A DNA stretch of 27,278 nt from a virus. The DNA is taken from positions 1 to 27,278 of IMG/VR virus record IMGVR_UViG_3300042519_000104. The stretch is one strand, 5' to 3'. Position 1 is the first letter of the stretch, and every line of letters starts with the position of its first letter. The notes beneath the pieces were generated by a model that was not told the DNA's origin, searched no databases, and saw nothing but the letters and a program-made list of their open reading frames with translations. Below, one piece after another: positions 14,456 to 22,653 of the stretch. The position numbers were made by a program, and so were the translations under genes.

Positions 14456-17434
14456 ATGACAACTAGAAAATACTCCTCACGCTCTCAGCAAACAACGCTG
14501 ACTGGCGCACTTACCTCATCAGGTACATCTGCCACTGTTGTGTCAGGTACAGCACTCCTTGGTGGTGTAACAATCTCCGCTGGTGAAACTTTTACAGTAG
14601 TAATTGACCCAGATACAGCACTTGAAGAAATTGTAGATGTCACCGCCGTCAGTACTAACACGCTGACAATTACTCGTGGCATTGATGGCTCAACTGGTCA
14701 GGCACACTCTGCTGGTGCAGTAGTTCGCCATATGGCTATTGGTCGCGATTACCGTGAAGCCAATACCCACATTGAGGCTACAACTGGACACGGTGCTACA
14801 GGCGCTGTAGTTGGTACAACTAACACTCAGACACTTACAAACAAAACTCTTACTAGCCCAACACTAACTACTCCAGCCCTTGGAACTCCAGCATCTGGTG
14901 TTCTAACTAATACAACTGGATTGCCACTTACAACTGGCGTAACTGGAACTCTTCCAGTAGCCAATGGTGGAACTGGTGTAACAACCTCAACTGGTTCTGG
15001 TGCTAACGTTCTTGGAACTAGCCCAACAATATCTGCTCCTACCATTACTGGTGCTGGAACTATTGCTGGTACCTTTACTGGAAACATTACAGGTAACGTA
15101 ACTGGTAACGTCACAGGCAACGTAACTGGCAATGTGACTGGCTCATCTGGTTCTACTACAGGTAATGCGGCAACAGCCACAGCCCTGGCTACAGGGCGTA
15201 CAATAGCCCTTACAGGCGATGTCACTGGTACATCAGGTACATTTGATGGCACTGGAAACGCTAGCATTACAGCAGCCATTGCCGCTAACAGTATTGTCAA
15301 TGATGACATTAATGCCTCTGCTGCTATTGCTCTATCCAAGTTGGCTACAGACCCACTAGCCCGTGCTAACCATACAGGCACACAGGCTGCATCAACTATC
15401 TCAGACTTTGATACACAGGTACGTACTAGCCGTCTAGACCAGATGGCTGCACCATCTGCTGCGGTATCAGTAAACAGTCAAAAGATTACAAATCTTGATA
15501 CACCAACCTCGTCTGCTGATGCAGCAAATAAAGGTTATGTAGATACATCTATCAACAACCTTATTGATGGTGCTCCAGCAACACTAGATACCTTAAATGA
15601 GATTGCTGCTGCTCTTGCAGATACAGCAAACTTCTCAGACACAGTAGTTCTTAAGTCAGGCTCTACAATGTCTGGCAACCTAGCGATGGGTACCAACAAG
15701 GTAACTGGTCTTGGAACTCCTACAACATCTACTGATGCTGCTACTAAGGGCTACGTAGATACAACAGTAGTTGCACCTAGTAACTTAACTGGTCCTATTA
15801 CCTCTGTTGGTTCAGCAACGACAGTTGCTGCCCAGACTGGTACTGGCTCAACATTTGTAATGCAAGACAGCCCAACGCTTACAACTCCTAACATTGGTGT
15901 GGCTACTGCTACATCTGTCAATGGAACAACAATTCCTTCAAGTAAGACTTTAGTTGCTACTGATTCAACTCAATATGTGGTTCCAAGTCAGACTGGTAAT
16001 GCCAATAAGTTTCTGACAACAGATGGAACTACTTCATCTTGGGGTAACGTGGCTGGTGCTCTTGCACAACCAACAGAGCCATCATCTCCACAAGATGGAC
16101 AAATCTGGATTGACACAGATGGAACTGCGCCTACAACTGTAGTCACACGCTGGACAGAACAACCTGCTGCAGGTACTACAGTACTTACAGGCAATGATGA
16201 CTACTCAATCCCATTGGCTTACAGCCCAGGATATGAACAAGTATTCCTTAATGGTGTACTGCTCTCTCGCTCTGGTTCTGAGTACACAGCAACTAATGGT
16301 ACAAGTATTACACTTGCTGCTGCTACTGTGGCTGGAGATATTGTAGAAGTTATCTGCCCACTGCAGATTGCAACTACTGATACCTATACTCAGTCTGCTG
16401 TTAACAATGCTTTCCAGGCTAACACTAATAACTTTGCTGCTGGCAAGAACCGCATAATTAACGGTGACTTTAGATTCAATCAACGCGGTTTTACAAGCAA
16501 CTCAACAGACAACACTTATAATTTTGACCGTTGGGTTCAGGCTAATGGTGGCTCAACTGGAACACTTACTATTACGCCTCAAACCTTTACTCCTGGAACT
16601 GCTCCAGTATCAGGATATGAAGCAATTAACTATGTTCAATGTGTAACCGCTGCGGGTGCAAGCACTAACACTTTTGCTTTGTTAAATCAGTATATTGAAG
16701 ATACAAGAACTTTTGCAGGACAAACAGTAACGCTATCTTTTTGGGCTAAAGCAACAAGCGGAACACCAAAGATAGCAACTGAAATTGGTCAGAACTTTGG
16801 TAGCGGTGGTTCTCCATCTGCTGCTGTCTATACCGCTGGTGGTTCAGTTACTCTTTCTACATCGTGGGCAAGATATTCAACAACAATATCTGTTCCATCT
16901 GTTGCAGGTAAAACTTTTGGAACAACTGCTAATACATCTTATTTAGCCGCTACTTTGTGGCTGAGTTCAGGTTCTACATTCAATACACGCTCATCATCTA
17001 TTGGATTACAGAACGCGACTTTTCAAATATGGGGAGTGCAGTTAGAGGCAGGGTCGACTGCCACAGCCTTCCAAACTGCAACTGGAACTGTGCAAGGCGA
17101 ATTGGCTGCTTGCCAGAGGTATTATATTCGCCGTACAGGTACTGGTGGTCCACTTGCATTTGGTATGGCTCCAAACTCAACAACTATTGCTCAAACATAC
17201 TTCCAGCATCCAGTAACAATGCGTACTGCACCATCGGCTATTGAAGTATCTGGAGTTGGAGCATCAGACGAACAAACAACATATACAACTGGTACTACAA
17301 CTTGGGATGGTTCAGATACACAAGCAACATATGTTCGTTACACACACGGTTCTGCAGCATTAACGGCATACCGTCCTTATAAACTTTACAATACTGGTGC
17401 AAATTCATACCTAGCAGTAAGTGCGGAGTTATAA
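14456..17434 (+). CDS. Tail fibre / receptor-binding protein, 992 aa
   Basis: The protein is modular. Residues ~1-105 form a beta-rich attachment module. Residues ~110-230 are Thr/Gly repeats ([20 protein letters not shown]), with five tandem 12-base repeats at 15080-15139 giving [20 protein letters not shown]. Two typical fibre-shaft motifs follow, [18 protein letters not shown] (~346) and [20 protein letters not shown] (~415). Residues ~560-650 carry an [20 protein letters not shown] segment and a beta module. The last ~330 residues, from [18 protein letters not shown], form a jelly-roll/carbohydrate-binding-like head. That head is repeated in the gene at 17563. The role is host surface recognition. 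The start lies nine bases after the previous stop, with AAGGAACC as SD. Confidence 0.9.
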   Translation: MTTRKYSSRSQQTTLTGALTSSGTSATVVSGTALLGGVTISAGETFTVVIDPDTALEEIVDVTAVSTNTLTITRGIDGSTGQAHSAGAVVRHMAIGRDYREANTHIEATTGHGATGAVVGTTNTQTLTNKTLTSPTLTTPALGTPASGVLTNTTGLPLTTGVTGTLPVANGGTGVTTSTGSGANVLGTSPTISAPTITGAGTIAGTFTGNITGNVTGNVTGNVTGNVTGSSGSTTGNAATATALATGRTIALTGDVTGTSGTFDGTGNASITAAIAANSIVNDDINASAAIALSKLATDPLARANHTGTQAASTISDFDTQVRTSRLDQMAAPSAAVSVNSQKITNLDTPTSSADAANKGYVDTSINNLIDGAPATLDTLNEIAAALADTANFSDTVVLKSGSTMSGNLAMGTNKVTGLGTPTTSTDAATKGYVDTTVVAPSNLTGPITSVGSATTVAAQTGTGSTFVMQDSPTLTTPNIGVATATSVNGTTIPSSKTLVATDSTQYVVPSQTGNANKFLTTDGTTSSWGNVAGALAQPTEPSSPQDGQIWIDTDGTAPTTVVTRWTEQPAAGTTVLTGNDDYSIPLAYSPGYEQVFLNGVLLSRSGSEYTATNGTSITLAAATVAGDIVEVICPLQIATTDTYTQSAVNNAFQANTNNFAAGKNRIINGDFRFNQRGFTSNSTDNTYNFDRWVQANGGSTGTLTITPQTFTPGTAPVSGYEAINYVQCVTAAGASTNTFALLNQYIEDTRTFAGQTVTLSFWAKATSGTPKIATEIGQNFGSGGSPSAAVYTAGGSVTLSTSWARYSTTISVPSVAGKTFGTTANTSYLAATLWLSSGSTFNTRSSSIGLQNATFQIWGVQLEAGSTATAFQTATGTVQGELAACQRYYIRRTGTGGPLAFGMAPNSTTIAQTYFQHPVTMRTAPSAIEVSGVGASDEQTTYTTGTTTWDGSDTQATYVRYTHGSAALTAYRPYKLYNTGANSYLAVSAEL
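15080..15139 (+). repeat. Five tandem 12-base repeats (GN[IV]T) in the fibre gene
   Basis: The units start at 15080, 15092, 15104, 15116 and 15128 (GGAAACATTACA, GGTAACGTAACT, GGTAACGTCACA, GGCAACGTAACT, GGCAATGTGACT). Most differences between units are synonymous, so the peptide repeat is kept while the DNA drifts. Such repeats can change copy number and so fibre length. Confidence 0.9.
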
Positions 17435-17435
17435 T

Positions 17436-17561
17436 ATGGAACTATATACAAATCAATTTGGACAAGAGTGCGTCATCATTACTAATGAAGACGGTAGTAC
17501 TTGGTCAGGTCTTAAATCAACCTATGACGAACAGCAAGCACGACAACTAGGAGGCAACTAA
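17436..17561 (+). CDS. Small protein following the fibre gene, 41 aa
   Basis: ATG 17436 is one base after the fibre stop, and the fibre's own end (GCGGAGTTATAAT) supplies GGAG as SD. The protein starts MELYTNQFGQECVIITNEDG and ends QARQLGGN. It is acidic and has a single Cys. A gene of like size follows the duplicated fibre head (18608), so I infer a linked role such as a fibre-folding helper or a fibre-bound peptide. No family is recognised. Its stop is one base before the next start, with AGGAGG just upstream. Confidence 0.65.
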   Translation: MELYTNQFGQECVIITNEDGSTWSGLKSTYDEQQARQLGGN

Positions 17562-17562
17562 T

Positions 17563-18606
17563 ATGGCTCGTTCAAGAAACACGGCAGACACACAGACTGC
17601 TAGTGGTGGTCCAGTATCTCCTTTTGTTGTTGGTAAGAATAAACTTATCAATGGTGATTTTTCTATTAATCAAAGAGCATTTAGTAGCGTTACAGCAAAT
17701 GTAACTTTTACTTTTGATAGATGGAAAACAGACATTTCAGGAACTACTACTTGTACACCACAAGCATTTACCCCAGGTGCTGCTCCCGTAAGTGGATATG
17801 AAGGGGCAAACTATCTACAGATTGTAACTTCTGGACATACTGGAACAAACGGCGCTGGAGTTTACAATCGTATGGAAGATGTCCGCACTCTTGCTGGACA
17901 GACTGCAACAGTTTCTTTTTGGGCTAAAGCAGCAAGCGGTACACCAAGTGTTCTTGTAAATCTAGCACAACTTTTTGGCTCAGGCGGTTCATCAACTGTT
18001 ATTGTATCTCCTTCAACTCCGTCAACAGCAACTGCAATTACTACATCTTGGGCTAGATACTCATTTGTTTTTAATGTTCCATCTCTTTCTGGTAAAACAA
18101 TTGGAACAAATAATTCTTTACAAATAGAAATAGGAGTATCTGATGGTGGATTCCTTGGGCTTGTTCCTTCACTTGGCGTTCAAAACAATACATTTTCTAT
18201 CTGGGGCGTGCAAGTTGAAGCAGGTCCAGTAGCAACACCATTCCAGACTGCCACTGGAACTATCCAAGGTGAACTTGCTGCTTGTCAGCGTTACTACAAT
18301 GTGATTGCTTCTGGTGCATCAAAATTTATTAGCCCTTGCTATGGTTATTCTACATCTAGGGTAGACGGAGTTATTAACTTTCCTTATATGCGCACTGCTC
18401 CAACATTGGTTGTTGCAAGTGGAACAAATTGGTATGTAAACGCAGGTCCAACTGGTGGAAGTTTTAATAGTTTCACAGGATACTATGCTTCTAATTCTTG
18501 TATTGGTTGGTACAGCGGAACTTCAACAACTCAAGCCCTTGGATACGGTGGCGGTTGTTATACAAACAATGCAAGTGCCTCAGTTGCTTTAGATGCGGAG
18601 TTATAA
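17563..18606 (+). CDS. Free-standing receptor-binding head protein, paralogue of the fibre C-terminus
   Basis: This 347-aa protein corresponds to the last ~330 residues of the 992-aa fibre. Matching blocks, this protein versus the fibre, are: KLINGDFSINQRAF / [32 protein letters not shown] / [37 protein letters not shown] / [37 protein letters not shown] / [18 protein letters not shown]; then [10 protein letters not shown] in both. The copies diverge after that point, where a binding surface might lie, and both end in AEL. There is no shaft motif; the short Ser/Thr/Gly N-terminus may dock to another tail part. I infer a second receptor-binding protein made by duplication. SD AGGAGG (17549-17554) precedes ATG 17563. 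Confidence 0.85.
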   Translation: MARSRNTADTQTASGGPVSPFVVGKNKLINGDFSINQRAFSSVTANVTFTFDRWKTDISGTTTCTPQAFTPGAAPVSGYEGANYLQIVTSGHTGTNGAGVYNRMEDVRTLAGQTATVSFWAKAASGTPSVLVNLAQLFGSGGSSTVIVSPSTPSTATAITTSWARYSFVFNVPSLSGKTIGTNNSLQIEIGVSDGGFLGLVPSLGVQNNTFSIWGVQVEAGPVATPFQTATGTIQGELAACQRYYNVIASGASKFISPCYGYSTSRVDGVINFPYMRTAPTLVVASGTNWYVNAGPTGGSFNSFTGYYASNSCIGWYSGTSTTQALGYGGGCYTNNASASVALDAEL

Positions 18607-18607
18607 A

Positions 18608-18742
18608 ATGACAAGACAATATACAGTTGAAGAAAATAACGTTATTTGGTATGAGGAAAATGGATTTAGATATTCATTTATGCCAGACCCAGCCAACTCT
18701 GATTATCAGGCATATCTAAAGTACCTAGAGGAGAATAACTAA
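18608..18742 (+). CDS. Small fibre-assembly-like protein, 44 aa
   Basis: ATG 18608 is one base after the previous stop, in the same context (GCGGAGTTATAA then ATG) as the small gene after the 992-aa fibre. The protein begins MTRQYTVEENNVIWYEENGF and contains MPDPANSDYQAYLKYLEENN. The pattern PxDPxNxDYQxYLxWxxxGN is known from C-terminal parts of phage tail-fibre assembly and tail accessory proteins, so a chaperone-like role is possible. GAGGAG inside its end precedes the next start, and the stop overlaps it (TAATG). Confidence 0.7.
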   Translation: MTRQYTVEENNVIWYEENGFRYSFMPDPANSDYQAYLKYLEENN

Positions 18743-19473
18743 TGGCGACCATAAGCAATACCCCTAGACCAGGCTATGCCTGGGATGCTACAGACAATGT
18801 GTGGTATCCAATTGGGACTGGTACGCACTCACACGGTGAAATACCTGCAACTATTGTAGATGCTAAAGGTGACATCATTGCTGCAACTGCAGCAGATACT
18901 GTTGCTCGTCTTGCTGTAGGTGCAAACGATACCGTACTTACTGCTGACTCTAGTACTGCTACTGGATTAAAGTGGGCAACACCTGGAATGACTTTGCTTA
19001 ACACCACTACATTTTCTGCTGTTTCATCTCAAACAATAGATAATCTGTTTAGTTCAACTTATCAAAACTATCGTATGGTTTTAACTCTTAGCGCAGTCTC
19101 AGCGGCTAACCCAAATATACTGGGATATTTCCGCTCCGCAGGTGCAGATGTAACTACAAATAACAATACAGAAAGTATTGTGCAATATTCAACAACAATT
19201 ACAGGCGCGGAAAGAACTTCTGTTATAGAGTTTGGTGTTTCTTCTACAAGTTATCCGTCGTTTTCTGTTTATGCCGTGGATATTTTTAATCCACAACTTG
19301 CCAGAATAACTTCTTTTTCATCTAATGGTGGTTTTGTAAACAGTGTTGGGCAACCTTTTCAGTACAGGTCGTTTGGTTACAACAATTCTACTACACAAAT
19401 GACAGGAATCAAAATCTATCCTTCAACTGGCACAATGACAGGTGAAGTTAGCATCTACGGATTGGCAAAATAA
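18742..19473 (+). CDS. Minor tail / fibre-like protein, 243 aa
   Basis: The N-terminus (PGYAWDATDNVWYPIGTGTH) is a collagen-free phage tail motif, followed by the very common fibre module DAKGDIIAATAADTVARLAV and GANDTVLTADSSTATGLKWA (residues about 40-80). The rest is a beta-sandwich-like head (TIDNLFSSTYQNYRMVLTLS onwards, to about 243) often placed at the tip of fibres. It does not carry the NGDF head of the two preceding proteins, so it is a third, different receptor-binding candidate. The start overlaps the previous stop (TAATG). Confidence 0.82.
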   Translation: MATISNTPRPGYAWDATDNVWYPIGTGTHSHGEIPATIVDAKGDIIAATAADTVARLAVGANDTVLTADSSTATGLKWATPGMTLLNTTTFSAVSSQTIDNLFSSTYQNYRMVLTLSAVSAANPNILGYFRSAGADVTTNNNTESIVQYSTTITGAERTSVIEFGVSSTSYPSFSVYAVDIFNPQLARITSFSSNGGFVNSVGQPFQYRSFGYNNSTTQMTGIKIYPSTGTMTGEVSIYGLAK

Positions 19474-19697
19474 TGACTGAAAAACTAAGTATCGGGATTG
19501 CGGATGCTGAAAAAGGCACAAATGAAGTTAAAGCATTAACTGGTGCTGAACTAACAGCACATCTTGCTGCACAGGCACAAGCAGAAGCATCTGATAAAGC
19601 AGTTCAAGACAAGATTGCAAAAGATGATGCTGAGAAAGCAGCACTACTAGAACGACTAGGCATCACTGCTGACGAAGCAAAACTACTGCTCGGTTAA
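19473..19697 (+). CDS. Small coiled-coil tail-cluster protein, 74 aa
   Basis: The start overlaps the previous stop (TAATG). The first ~25 residues are extended (KLSIGIADAEKGTNEVKALT). The rest is an Ala/Glu/Lys-rich helix (AAQAQAEASDKAVQDKIAKD) ending with AALLERLGITADEAKLLLG, an ending I know from many small phage proteins coded just after tail fibres. There it is annotated as hypothetical or tail protein. A coiled-coil adaptor is likely. The stop overlaps a possible micro-ORF (19697). Confidence 0.78.
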   Translation: MTEKLSIGIADAEKGTNEVKALTGAELTAHLAAQAQAEASDKAVQDKIAKDDAEKAALLERLGITADEAKLLLG

Positions 19698-19744
19698 TGT
19701 GTAAAGACTGCGGTAACTGTTCTAAAACAAATACATTTAATTAA
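19697..19744 (+). CDS. Possible 15-aa cysteine micro-ORF
   Basis: ATG 19697 overlaps the previous stop (TAATG) and encodes MCKDCGNCSKTNTFN, with three cysteines. No SD is visible. It fills exactly the space between the 74-aa gene and the AAGGAG before the displaced start at 19753. It is too short to be sure, but the TAATG junction copies the pattern of true neighbours. Confidence 0.25.
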   Translation: MCKDCGNCSKTNTFN

Positions 19745-19767
19745 GGAGTAACGTGGCAGGTCGTGAT
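19743..19767 (+). pseudogene. Displaced original 5' end of the 747-aa tail gene
   Basis: An SD (AAGGAG, 19743-19748) and GTGGCAGGTCGTGAT (19753-19767) encode MAGRD, the same first five residues as the gene at 20213 (GTGGCGGGTCGCGAT). Both base differences are synonymous. After these codons the frame runs into the antisense HNH gene and stops after seven more residues (TAG, 19789-19791). I read this as the ancestral start cut off by the insertion. Confidence 0.7.
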
Positions 19768-19769
19768 AT

Positions 19770-20171
19770 TCACTGCCACTTCTTCAAGTAGTCAATGGCT
19801 GACTGGAGGTACTCAGGGTTATCCTTGAAGTATCCCAGTCCAGCATTGCATTGAACACATAGCAATCCTCTTGCTTTGTTTTCAGTGTGGCAGTGGTCAG
19901 CACACCAATCGGATAGTCCTGGATTGTCTGTTCCACAGATAGCACAGCGATTTTCCTGCAATTCTACGTACTTGTTATAGCGGTCAATGTCCCAACCAGG
20001 ATTACGCTTCTTGTTCTGAGCACGGATAATTTCTTTATTGTCTAACCTATATTGACGTTTATATTCTTTGTAACACTCAATACATTTATGTTCTGTTCCA
20101 TTGTTGTAACCCTTTCTAGGGTAATACTCTTCAATGGTTTTCATTTTATTGCAAGTCATACAAATTTTCAC
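19770..20171 (-). CDS. HNH endonuclease, Endonuclease VII family
   Basis: This 133-aa protein has two zinc-binding regions. The N-terminal one has C4-M-T-C7 and C30-I-E-C33. The C-terminal one has C76-A-I-C79, the catalytic ADHCH block (residues 91-95), then RGLLCVQCNAGLGYFKDNP with C105 and C108 and Asn109. This is the signature of the Endonuclease VII (T4 gp49-like) family, whose small members in phages act as homing-type nucleases. Start GTG 20171 is chosen because the next ATG (residue 5) would lose C4. It is opposite to all neighbouring late genes and sits between two copies of a tail gene's first codons. There is no SD; TATAAT lies just upstream on its strand, so the message may be leaderless. 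Confidence 0.9.
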   Translation of the reverse strand: MKICMTCNKMKTIEEYYPRKGYNNGTEHKCIECYKEYKRQYRLDNKEIIRAQNKKRNPGWDIDRYNKYVELQENRCAICGTDNPGLSDWCADHCHTENKARGLLCVQCNAGLGYFKDNPEYLQSAIDYLKKWQ

Positions 20172-20177
20172 AATCTA

Positions 20178-20183
20178 ATTATA
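20178..20183 (-). promoter_or_regulatory. Candidate -10 box for a leaderless HNH transcript
   Basis: On the minus strand TATAAT (20183 to 20178) lies seven bases before GTG 20171, so transcription would begin at or next to the start codon. The gene has no SD. Leaderless mRNAs are common in Actinobacteria. No clear -35 is seen, and the stretch is short and AT-rich, so chance is possible. Confidence 0.4.
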
Positions 20184-20212
20184 TCACTTATCTAAATAAC
20201 TGGAGGTTCGCT

Positions 20213-22456
20213 GTGGCGGGTCGCGATTTGACAGACGGAAGAGCCGAACGGTCTATTGCAGTTGACGTAGGTGTAGTTTCATCTACTGCCATCTGGCAGA
20301 ACACTGACGTTGCCTATGACGTTGCAGTAGGTGGTCTTCCATTTATCTATGCAATCAATGATGCACGTCCATATATCCGCCAGACTGCACCTTATAAGAA
20401 AGACCAGTTTGATAACGGAGCAGAACCAGGTGAGCAATCACTTACTGGTTGGTGGCTACGTAGTCAATCATCCTTTCACGGTGGCGAAGGCATTAAGTTT
20501 TACGACCCATCTGCTGGAGAAACAGTTGCGCATAGGTTTACAGATAGCAAAAACGTAGATGTATGGACAAAAGGTCAAGTAACTTTACTTAAAGATGTAG
20601 TTGACACACATCAGACTACTGGTGCTGTAACTGGCACAGACCATCAACACCCTAACCAGCACGTTCGTTCTATTCAGTGGGGTGGAGTAAACGGTGTATT
20701 GCTACACGATGAGTTTGATGTAGATAAAATCTATCCATCAATTACTGTGTCTATTAGTAATAAGGCTTTAACTTCCAACGTAGCAACCCTTACTACGCCT
20801 GTAGCACACGGACTTACAGTTGGTATGACTATTACAATTACAGATGTAGATGCTACATTTAATGGTGAGTATCGTATTACAACTGTTCCTACAACAACTA
20901 CTTTTACCTATGCTAAGACCGCATCTAACGTAACTTCTACTGCAGTATCTCCAGTTGGTACTGGTGTGACTAACCCAGTAATTCACTTTATTGACTACAT
21001 TTCTGGCACAGACCCCAAGGTATTTGCTATTTGCGATGATGGCGTTAACGCCTATTGGATAACTAATAAGACAGTAGGCGGTAATCAACGTCTTACTATG
21101 TTTAAGAAACCATTATCAGGTGACTCAATTACTGGTTCATCTAATCCATCTGCAACTGGTGATGTTACCCAGATGTTTCAAAGTGGTGACACCGAAATTA
21201 TTTATGCAACAATGGAATTTGTTAAAGACCGCATTGTTCTTTGTGTTAATAATAAAGTTTTTGAAGTAACAACAACGGCTACTGCTTTACCTGCTGCTAT
21301 ATACACTAACCCTAATACTGAATATCATTACACAAGCGTGGCTGCTTCTGGTCCTGCTATCTATACAGCGGGTCATTCTGGTATCTACTCAACCATTCAG
21401 AAGTACACACTATCAACGGCTGGTGTTATGCCTACCCTTACATCAGCAGTGGTGGCTGCAGAGTTACCTGCTGGCGAGATAGTTGAAAAGATTTATTACT
21501 ATTTAGGTTATATGATGATAGGTACTAACAAAGGTGTACGTGCTGCAGTTGTATCAGACCAAGATGGCTCCATTAATTATGGTCCACTCATTGTAGAAAC
21601 ATCCCAACCTTGCTATGATTTTGCTGCACGTGATAGATTTATTTGGTGTGCTGCAGGTATTGGTGCATTAGATGCTGGTTTATACCGCATTGACCTTGGC
21701 AACGAAATAGAAACTTTACGCTTTGCTTACGCTAAAGACTTGCAGGTAACACAAAGTGCGGAGCACTATACAACAGGTGTTGCATTTCTTGGAACAACTA
21801 ATAGACTTGCATTTTGCACTGCATATGAAACAACAGATGGTGCAATATATCTTGAGTCAGCATCTACACTAGCGTCTACTGGATTTATAACTACTGGCTA
21901 TATTCGCTATGGAACACTAGAGCCTAAGAACTTTAAGCGCCTTCTTGGACGTGGTGACTTTACCTATGGCTCTATGGTTTTAGAAACCGTAGACAAAGAT
22001 GGTACAGAGTATGACCACATTTCATATGATAGAACTATTAGTCCAATTGAGGTTACTACATCTACACCAGCAACTGCTCAAGAGTATGTTGCTTATAAGT
22101 TTGTTTTAAATCGTGATACTACAACAACAAGTTTAGGTCCTATATTTAAGGGCTATCAAGCAAAGGCTACTATCGCTACTCCACGCCAGCGTGTAATGCG
22201 CTTTCCTGTCTACTGCTTTGATGTAGAGACAGACCGTTATAACACATTGGTTGGCTATGAGGGTAGAGCATCTGAAAGAATTAGACTGCTAGAAGAAATA
22301 GAAGAATCTGGTGACGTACTTACGTGGCAAGATTTGACTACTGCTGAGTCTCGTCAAGCAATCATTGAGCAAGTTACATTCACTCGTATGACACCACCTG
22401 ACAAACGCTTTGATGGGTTTGGCGGGGTCATTGAGATAACTATTAGGACAGTCTAA
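20213..22456 (+). CDS. Large tail protein, beta-propeller-like (tail nozzle candidate), 747 aa
   Basis: GTG 20213 has SD GGAGG (20202-20206). The protein is beta-rich with repeated strand-turn segments (FIYAINDARPYIRQTAPY, WLRSQSSFHGGEGIKFYDPS). An inserted Ig-like module occupies about residues 180-255 (ALTSNVATLTTPVAHGLTVG, MTITITDVDATFNGEYRITT), a type often found in phage tail proteins. Many later segments (RIVLCVNNKVFEV, GPAIYTAGHSGIYSTIQKY, YYYLGYMMIGTNKGVRAA, RFIWCAAGIGALDAGLYRID) look like propeller blades. Size and fold resemble the nozzle of short-tailed phages (T7 gp12 role), which would close the virion cluster; this is inference. Its 5' end was remodelled by the HNH insertion upstream. 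Confidence 0.75.
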   Translation: MAGRDLTDGRAERSIAVDVGVVSSTAIWQNTDVAYDVAVGGLPFIYAINDARPYIRQTAPYKKDQFDNGAEPGEQSLTGWWLRSQSSFHGGEGIKFYDPSAGETVAHRFTDSKNVDVWTKGQVTLLKDVVDTHQTTGAVTGTDHQHPNQHVRSIQWGGVNGVLLHDEFDVDKIYPSITVSISNKALTSNVATLTTPVAHGLTVGMTITITDVDATFNGEYRITTVPTTTTFTYAKTASNVTSTAVSPVGTGVTNPVIHFIDYISGTDPKVFAICDDGVNAYWITNKTVGGNQRLTMFKKPLSGDSITGSSNPSATGDVTQMFQSGDTEIIYATMEFVKDRIVLCVNNKVFEVTTTATALPAAIYTNPNTEYHYTSVAASGPAIYTAGHSGIYSTIQKYTLSTAGVMPTLTSAVVAAELPAGEIVEKIYYYLGYMMIGTNKGVRAAVVSDQDGSINYGPLIVETSQPCYDFAARDRFIWCAAGIGALDAGLYRIDLGNEIETLRFAYAKDLQVTQSAEHYTTGVAFLGTTNRLAFCTAYETTDGAIYLESASTLASTGFITTGYIRYGTLEPKNFKRLLGRGDFTYGSMVLETVDKDGTEYDHISYDRTISPIEVTTSTPATAQEYVAYKFVLNRDTTTTSLGPIFKGYQAKATIATPRQRVMRFPVYCFDVETDRYNTLVGYEGRASERIRLLEEIEESGDVLTWQDLTTAESRQAIIEQVTFTRMTPPDKRFDGFGGVIEITIRTV

Positions 22457-22653
22457 TGAGTGCAACAGATTGGGCTGGAATAGCCGTAGCAGTAGCAACT
22501 ATTGTAGCAAGTTTTGCTGGTGCAGTTCGCTGGATGGTTAAACACTATCTAGAAGAATTGAAACCAAACGGGGGCGGTTCCGTGAAAGACCAAGTCAATA
22601 GATTGGAAGCCCGCGTTGACCAAATCTACATCCTCCTTTGTGAGAAAGAGTAG
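22456..22653 (+). CDS. Small membrane protein with C-terminal coiled coil (holin-like), 65 aa
   Basis: The start overlaps the tail gene's stop (TAATG), with AGGACAG upstream. Residues about 7-28 form one membrane segment (AGIAVAVATIVASFAGAVRW). A Gly-rich turn (NGGGSVK) and a heptad-like helix (DQVNRLEARVDQIYILLCEK) follow. A single membrane segment with a cytoplasmic coiled coil is a known layout for small phage holins and holin accessory proteins, and the neighbours are lysis genes. Several other holin candidates lie close by, so which one makes the lethal hole cannot be decided from sequence. Confidence 0.75.
   Translation: MSATDWAGIAVAVATIVASFAGAVRWMVKHYLEELKPNGGGSVKDQVNRLEARVDQIYILLCEKE

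Larger units (their letters stand above)
19768..20212 (-). mobile_element. Compact HNH (Endonuclease VII-family) insertion
   Basis: The segment lies between two 15-base copies of the tail gene's start (19753-19767 and 20213-20227), is about 445 bases long and is almost wholly taken by one antisense endonuclease gene plus a 40-base leader. Removing 460 bases between equivalent points of the two copies would restore a normal gene junction with SD, GTG and the complete frame. There are no terminal inverted repeats or transposase. This fits a free-standing homing endonuclease insertion rather than an IS. Confidence 0.65.

Noticed and set aside
14827-15381. Minus-strand open frame of 184 aa rich in Pro and Val
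   Set aside because: It is a shadow of the Thr/Gly-rich fibre repeats, with no start signal and no domain.
16440-18606. Diversity-generating retroelement (template and variable repeat) for the two receptor-binding heads
   Set aside because: No reverse transcriptase is visible in the window, and the copies differ throughout rather than at adenine positions in a short block.
19753-20227. Group I intron explanation for the HNH insertion
   Set aside because: The endonuclease is antisense, the insert has little room for an intron core, and the downstream copy has its own SD and start codon, so splicing is not needed.
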